A stretch of 64,000 nt of DNA from Aeromicrobium phoceense (GTDB lineage: Bacteria; Actinomycetota; Actinomycetes; Propionibacteriales; Nocardioidaceae). The position numbers and the translations under genes are program-made. How positions within the stretch are numbered: position 1 is the stretch's first letter; each line of letters starts with the position of its first letter. Below, piece by piece: positions 60,188 through 64,000 of this stretch. The stretch spans positions 1,860,001-1,924,000 of the forward strand of contig NZ_JACEOG010000001.1 of assembly GCF_013868155.1 (NCBI RefSeq), written 5' to 3'. A model generated the notes under the pieces. It was not told where the DNA came from. It saw only the letters and a list, made by a program, of their open reading frames with translations, and searched no databases.

Positions 60188-61047
60188 TGTCGAACGACCT
60201 CGCGCCCGGCGCCCCGGCGGCAGAGCTGCCGCCGGGGCTGGTGGGTCTCTCCGAGCTCGGTGGGGGACTTCACCACGAGGTCTGGCTGGCCTACGACGAG
60301 TCGCGGCTGGCGCCGGTCGTGGTGAAGATCCTGCGCCCCGAGCTGGTCGGCGACGCCGACGCCGTGGGCGCGACACTGCGCGAGATCGACGTGCTGGCCC
60401 GGCTGGCGCACCCGTCGATCGTGCGCCTGTACGACTTCGATGACGCGGCCGAACGCCCTTACATGGTCCAGGAGCACCTCGACGGCCCCACGCTGTCGTC
60501 CCTCATCTTCCGCGACGGACCCGTGCAGCTCCACCAGCTGCTGCCGCTCGCCCTCGAGCTCGCCGGGAGCGTGCACTACCTGCACACGAACGGCCTGCTC
60601 CACCTGGACGTGAAGCCCAGCAACGTGATCATGGGCGCGCCGGCGAAGCTCATCGACCTCAGCCTCACGCTCGACCTCGACAGCGCCGCGGCGCTCGACT
60701 ACCCGGTCGGCAGCGACGAGTACATGCCGCCGGAGCAGTGCGACCCGCTCGCCCACGGACCCATCGGCCCCGCCGCCGACGTGTGGTCGATCGGCGCGAC
60801 CCTGTACCGCGCCGCGGTCGGCCACCGCGCCTGGCGCGCGAGTGACGAGGACCGCTGGCCCCAGCTGACGGCCCGCCCGAAGCCCATGCCCGACTTCGTG
60901 CCCGGGGCGATCCGCGACCTCGTGATGGACTGTCTCGCGTTCGACCCGGCCGCGCGGCCGACCACGCTCGACCTCGTCGAGCGGATCGAGCCGCTCATGG
61001 CGGCGCTGCCCACGGCGCGGCTCGCTGGCTTCAGCCTGCGTCGCTGA
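60187..61047 (+). CDS. Atypical serine/threonine protein kinase, no membrane helix
   Basis: A 286-residue kinase-fold protein. VVVKILRP (Lys47) is the VAIK lysine; HLDVKPSNVIM (Asp141) replaces HRD; LIDLS (Asp156) replaces DFG; PPEQC and DVWSIGATLYRAAVG follow. Lys and both Asp are kept, so activity is possible, but HRD Arg and the DFG Phe are changed. It has no C-terminal TM or PASTA domain, unlike PknB types. Coupled by one-base overlap to a secreted protein gene, so it may report or modify the same pathway. Confidence 0.85.
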   Translation: MSNDLAPGAPAAELPPGLVGLSELGGGLHHEVWLAYDESRLAPVVVKILRPELVGDADAVGATLREIDVLARLAHPSIVRLYDFDDAAERPYMVQEHLDGPTLSSLIFRDGPVQLHQLLPLALELAGSVHYLHTNGLLHLDVKPSNVIMGAPAKLIDLSLTLDLDSAAALDYPVGSDEYMPPEQCDPLAHGPIGPAADVWSIGATLYRAAVGHRAWRASDEDRWPQLTARPKPMPDFVPGAIRDLVMDCLAFDPAARPTTLDLVERIEPLMAALPTARLAGFSLRR

Positions 61048-61048
61048 C

Positions 61049-61708
61049 TCAGCCGGCCCGGTAGCCGACGCCACGCACCGTGGTGACGAGCTCCGGGCCG
61101 AGCTTCTTGCGCAGGTAGCCGACGTACACGTCGACGATGTTCGAGCCGGGGTCGAAGTCGTAGCCCCACACGTGCGACAGCAGCTGCTCGCGCGAGAGCG
61201 CCTGTCCGCGGTGGCGCAGCAGGACCTCGGCCAGCGCGAACTCGCGCGCCGACAGGTCCACCTCGCGGTCACCGACGAACGCGCGCCGGCTGCGCACGTC
61301 GAGCCGCACGTCGCCCGCGGCGAGGTCCTCGTTCACGACCGTCTGCCCCGTGGCGCGCAGCCGCAACCGCACCCGCGCGACGAGCTCGGCGAACCGGAAG
61401 GGCTTGCTCATGTAGTCGGCGGCGCCGCCCTCGAGCGCGGCGACCGTGTCGGTGACGGAGTCGCGGGCGGTCAGGACGATCACCGGCAGGGTGGAGCGCT
61501 CCGCGCGCAGCCGCTCGAGCACCGTGTAGCCGTCCATGCCGGGCAGGCCGATGTCGAGGACGATGAGGTCGAACTCGCCGCTGAGGGCGTAGTCGAGGCC
61601 CGTGATGCCGTCGGAGACGACGGTGGGCGTGAACCCCTCGGACCTCAGGCCCTTGGCGACGAACGAGGCGATGCGCTCCTCGTCCTCCACCACCAGGATC
61701 CGGCTCAT
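61049..61708 (-). CDS. OmpR/PhoB-family response regulator
   Basis: A 219-residue regulator: receiver domain with acidic pair VVEDEERI, phospho-Asp in LIVLDIGLPGMDGY (near residue 51) and switch Lys in YMSKPFR; C-terminal winged helix (LSAREFALAEVLLRHRGQALSREQLLSHVWG in short: LSAREFALAEVLLRHRG). It follows the kinase gene by one base. The 11-bp repeats in front of this operon and of the secreted-protein gene make it autoregulated and a regulator of both, by inference. Confidence 0.95.
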   Translation of the reverse strand: MSRILVVEDEERIASFVAKGLRSEGFTPTVVSDGITGLDYALSGEFDLIVLDIGLPGMDGYTVLERLRAERSTLPVIVLTARDSVTDTVAALEGGAADYMSKPFRFAELVARVRLRLRATGQTVVNEDLAAGDVRLDVRSRRAFVGDREVDLSAREFALAEVLLRHRGQALSREQLLSHVWGYDFDPGSNIVDVYVGYLRKKLGPELVTTVRGVGYRAG

Positions 61709-61709
61709 G

Positions 61710-63092
61710 TCACCGATCCTCCTCCCTCGGCAGCCGGAGGCGGAACACGGCCCCCGAGCCGGCGGGGGAGTCGTCGAGGATCACGCGGCCGCCGTGCGCC
61801 TCCGCGATCGCGCTCACGATGGACAGTCCGAGGCCGAAGCCGTCGTGCGAGCTGGTCGTGGTGAAACGGTCGAAGATCTCCTCGCGCAGCTCGGGCGGCA
61901 CACCGGGACCCGTGTCGGACACCCAGAACTCGACACTCGTGGGGGAGGACTTCGACCCGATGGTGATGAGGTCGCCCTCCTGCGTGTGACGCGCGGCGTT
62001 GTCGGCGAGCTGCAGGAGGGCCTGCGTGACCCGCTGCCCGTCGAGGAGCGCCTCACCCTGGGCGGACAGGTCGGTGCGCCAGTCGCGATCGGCCAGCGCC
62101 CGGCACCGTGCGGCGACCCCGTCGCCGAGGGTGGGCAGGTCGACCGGCTCGAGACGGATGAAGTCGGGGCGGCGCGCCTTGGCCAGCACCAGCAGCTCGT
62201 CGACGAGGCGGGACATGCGGTCGATCTCGTCGAGCAGCAGGGCCCGGGTCTCCTCGACGTCGGCCGGGTCGTCCGGCGCCATCACCTCGAGGTGCCCACG
62301 CAGGACGGTCAGGGGAGTGCGCAGCTCGTGGCCGGCGTCGTCGAGCATGCGGCGCTGCGTGGCGAAGGCCGCCTCCAGGCGGTCGAGCATCGCGTTGAAC
62401 GTGATCTGCAGGTCGGTGAGGTCGTCGTGGCCGGTGACCTCCAGCCGCTCGTCGAGCGAGCCGGCACTGATGTCCCGGGCGGTGTCGCGCAGGAGGGTCA
62501 GCGGCCGGAGCAGGCGACCCGCGAGCCAGGACGACGCCGCCACGACGACGACCAGCGCGAGCAGGCCGACGAGCGCGTAGGTGATGAGCAGGTCGTTGAG
62601 CTGCTCCTGGGCCTGCGTGCGGTCGCGGCTCACCACGAGGGCCGCGGTGCGGTCGCCCTCCTGCACCGGGAGAACTCCCACGCGGTAGCGGGCGCCGGCA
62701 GCGTCGAAGGTGCGCAGGCCGCCTTTCACGCGGAGGTCCTCCACGAGCGCCGAGAAGCGCGGGGAGTCCAGCAGATTCCGGTCGGAGTCGCCGATGTACT
62801 TCGGCCCACCGGTGGTGGGGTACATCCAGACGATCTCGCCGTCGTCGGGCAGCGTGCGGGCGAGGAACGACTCGAGCTGCGCGTCGGCGCCCATGCCCGC
62901 GTCGGCCGCGGTGGCGGCGCGGAACTCGGCGAACTCCTGCGCGATCGCCGCGTCGATGCTCTGGTCGATGCGGCGGGATTCCACGACCCACATCGCGACG
63001 CCGGCGGCGAGCAGCGCGGCACCCACGAGCACCGCGATCGCGACGATCAGGCGGCTGCGGACGGAGAACGCGACGCGCGGCCGCCTCACCAC
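61710..63092 (-). CDS. Sensor histidine kinase (HAMP, HisKA)
   Basis: A 460-residue kinase: TM1 (LIVAIAVLVGAALLAAGVAMW), extracytoplasmic sensor of about 130 residues, TM2 (LITYALVGLLALVVVVAASSW), HAMP (LLRPLTLLRDTARDISAG), phospho-acceptor His255 in DDAGHELRTPLTVL, and ATPase domain with DTGPGVPPEL and GLGLSIV. GTG start. Middle gene of the small secreted protein-kinase-regulator operon. Confidence 0.94.
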   Translation of the reverse strand: MVRRPRVAFSVRSRLIVAIAVLVGAALLAAGVAMWVVESRRIDQSIDAAIAQEFAEFRAATAADAGMGADAQLESFLARTLPDDGEIVWMYPTTGGPKYIGDSDRNLLDSPRFSALVEDLRVKGGLRTFDAAGARYRVGVLPVQEGDRTAALVVSRDRTQAQEQLNDLLITYALVGLLALVVVVAASSWLAGRLLRPLTLLRDTARDISAGSLDERLEVTGHDDLTDLQITFNAMLDRLEAAFATQRRMLDDAGHELRTPLTVLRGHLEVMAPDDPADVEETRALLLDEIDRMSRLVDELLVLAKARRPDFIRLEPVDLPTLGDGVAARCRALADRDWRTDLSAQGEALLDGQRVTQALLQLADNAARHTQEGDLITIGSKSSPTSVEFWVSDTGPGVPPELREEIFDRFTTTSSHDGFGLGLSIVSAIAEAHGGRVILDDSPAGSGAVFRLRLPREEDR

Positions 63093-63113
63093 GCCCGGCT
63101 CCGGCCGCGCGAC

Positions 63114-63431
63114 TCAGTCGTCATCGCGGTCATCGCGGTCGTCGTCCTCACGGTCGTCGGGGGTGTCGTCGTCATCGTCATCGTCGTCGACGGACTTCGG
63201 GGTGGGCTTCACCTGGCTGGGCTCGGTGGGCGCCGGGGTGGTCGGCGGCGGCGCCGAGGGCTTCTCCGTGGCCGGGGTCTGCGTCGTGGCAGCGTCGGTC
63301 GGCGTGATGACGACCGGCACGACCGTTCCGTCGGTGCCCGACGCGGGCATCAGGCGCCCCGCCAGCACGGCGCCCAGCGCGAGGACCACCGCACCGAGCA
63401 GGCCGGCGAGCATGAGGGAGCGGGAGCGCAT
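63114..63431 (-). CDS. Small exported protein with Pro/Thr linker and poly-Asp tail
   Basis: A 105-residue protein. Residues 1-28 are a hydrophobic signal or anchor (LMLAGLLGAVVLALGAVLAG), then a Thr/Pro-rich linker (TQTPATEKPSAPPPTTPAPT) and a tail of Asp/Arg (DDDDDDDDTPDDREDDDR). No domain is known; the tail could bind cations. It precedes the kinase gene by 21 bp, so it may be the extracellular input of the system. Confidence 0.7.
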   Translation of the reverse strand: MRSRSLMLAGLLGAVVLALGAVLAGRLMPASGTDGTVVPVVITPTDAATTQTPATEKPSAPPPTTPAPTEPSQVKPTPKSVDDDDDDDDTPDDREDDDRDDRDDD

Positions 63432-63463
63432 GGTCCCATTCTCCCGGTTCCGGGCCGGATCCG

Positions 63464-63480
63464 AATGAGCGCTCGATGAG
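63464..63480 (-). promoter_or_regulatory. CTCAT direct repeat pair upstream of the two-component operon
   Basis: On the minus strand, CTCATC (63480-63475) and CTCATT (63469-63464) are 11 bp apart, 33 bases before the ATG at 63431. This matches the spacing and sequence of the 59707-59734 repeats. It suggests autoregulation by the OmpR-type regulator. Confidence 0.5.
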
Positions 63481-63488
63481 AGTCCTGC

Positions 63489-63980
63489 TCAGCGGAACGC
63501 GGGCGCGCGCGGGGGAGGGTCGGCCGCGCCCTTGCGCAGCATCGGCAGCACCCGGGCCGGGACGAGCTCGGAGAGCACGATCACGCTGCTCGTGCGCGCG
63601 ACCGACCCCGAGCCGCTGATGTGGAGCAGGGTGTCCTTCAGGTCCTCGTGCGAGGTCGCGGCGATCTTGCAGACGATGTCGGCGTCGCCGCTCGTGATGA
63701 ACGCCTCCAGCACGTTCGGCAGCGACTCCAGCTCCTCGGTGACGTCGGCGATGGAGCCCTGAACGATCTGCAGCGTGACGAACGCCTGCACGGGGTGGCC
63801 GGCCGCGGCCAGGTCGATGTCGGGCGCGTAGCCCGTGATGACGCCGGCCTCCTCCATCTTGCGCAGCCGGGAGGCCACGGTGGCGCGGGCAACCCCCAGC
63901 AGGCGCGACAGCTCGAGGTCGCCGACGCGGGGATGGGTGTGCATCGCGTCGATGAGGGCGACGTCCAATCGGTCCAACAT
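63489..63980 (-). CDS. Lrp/AsnC-family transcriptional regulator
   Basis: A 163-residue regulator: HTH (DLELSRLLGVARATVASRLRKMEEAGVI, core LSRLLGVARATVASRLRKM), then the RAM/ACT ligand-binding domain (FVTLQIVQGSIADVTEELESL, TSGDADIVCKIAATSHEDL). Ligand unknown but probably an amino acid. Start ATG 63980 has TACGCT six bases upstream, so leaderless. The gene reaches the right edge but is complete; its targets are not visible. Confidence 0.93.
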   Translation of the reverse strand: MLDRLDVALIDAMHTHPRVGDLELSRLLGVARATVASRLRKMEEAGVITGYAPDIDLAAAGHPVQAFVTLQIVQGSIADVTEELESLPNVLEAFITSGDADIVCKIAATSHEDLKDTLLHISGSGSVARTSSVIVLSELVPARVLPMLRKGAADPPPRAPAFR

Positions 63981-64000
63981 GTCCTGAGCGTAGCAATCTG

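Overview
The window is chromosomal DNA from a high-GC Gram-positive actinobacterium. The evidence is uniformly G/C-ending codons, GTG starts, ATGA/GTGA gene overlaps, many leaderless promoters, and an operon order dxr-rip-ispG / rimP-nusA-ylxR-infB-rbfA-truB. The 16S gene, a ubiquitous intergenic repeat family (TCTCGATACGC ends) and the argG-CJBDFR-H cluster suggest Nocardioidaceae, perhaps Aeromicrobium or a relative; that genus call is an inference.

Layout. 1-2.97 kb: ilvB (cut by the left edge), ilvN and ilvC. 3.0-8.9 kb: a universal stress protein coupled to an APC-type amino-acid permease, a MocR-family PLP regulator divergent from a YczE-like membrane protein (with a possible small membrane ORF between), a two-TM protein and a SAM methyltransferase. 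8.9-11.5 kb: a leaderless leader peptide rich in Leu/Val/Ile codons followed by a strong hairpin, then leuB and ilvE. 11.5-14.2 kb: a tandem intergenic repeat array, LemA and a DUF2207 membrane protein. 14.2-23.2 kb: a complete arginine biosynthesis operon argG-argC-argJ-argB-argD-argF-argR-argH with a candidate ARG box over the argG -35 region and two repeat elements inserted between genes. 23.2-32.0 kb: DUF2804 protein, pyrH, frr, cdsA, a circularly permuted ATP-grasp/alpha-E fusion, a transglutaminase, a zinc metallopeptidase and rlmN. 32.3-37.8 kb: a DUF3800-like hypothetical, a NarL-type two-component system divergent from an ABC exporter, an EchA6-like crotonase and a fragment of an acyl-CoA synthetase fold. 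37.8-52.9 kb: isoprenoid genes dxr and ispG around a site-2 protease, a GNAT protein, proS, two small genes, and the rimP-nusA-ylxR-infB-rbfA-truB translation operon followed by a cardiolipin-synthase-like protein. 53.1-58.6 kb: one 16S-23S-5S rRNA operon with no spacer tRNA. 58.7-64 kb: a TPR protein, a secreted repeat protein coupled to an atypical Ser/Thr kinase, a convergent two-component operon and an Lrp/AsnC regulator.

How things work together. Branched-chain amino acid genes occur in two loci (ilvBNC and leuB-ilvE), the second behind what looks like an attenuator. The arginine operon carries its own repressor. The last 5 kb looks like one circuit: 11-bp-spaced CTCA[C/T] direct repeats, the pattern expected for an OmpR-family regulator, lie both upstream of the two-component operon and upstream of the secreted-protein/kinase pair.

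Quality notes. Two essential genes, proS and infB, each carry a single-base deletion that breaks the frame; the intact protein resumes in another frame in both cases. I read these as probable sequence errors, but they deserve checking. No phage, insertion sequence, CRISPR array or tRNA gene was seen. All calls are by eye, without database searches.
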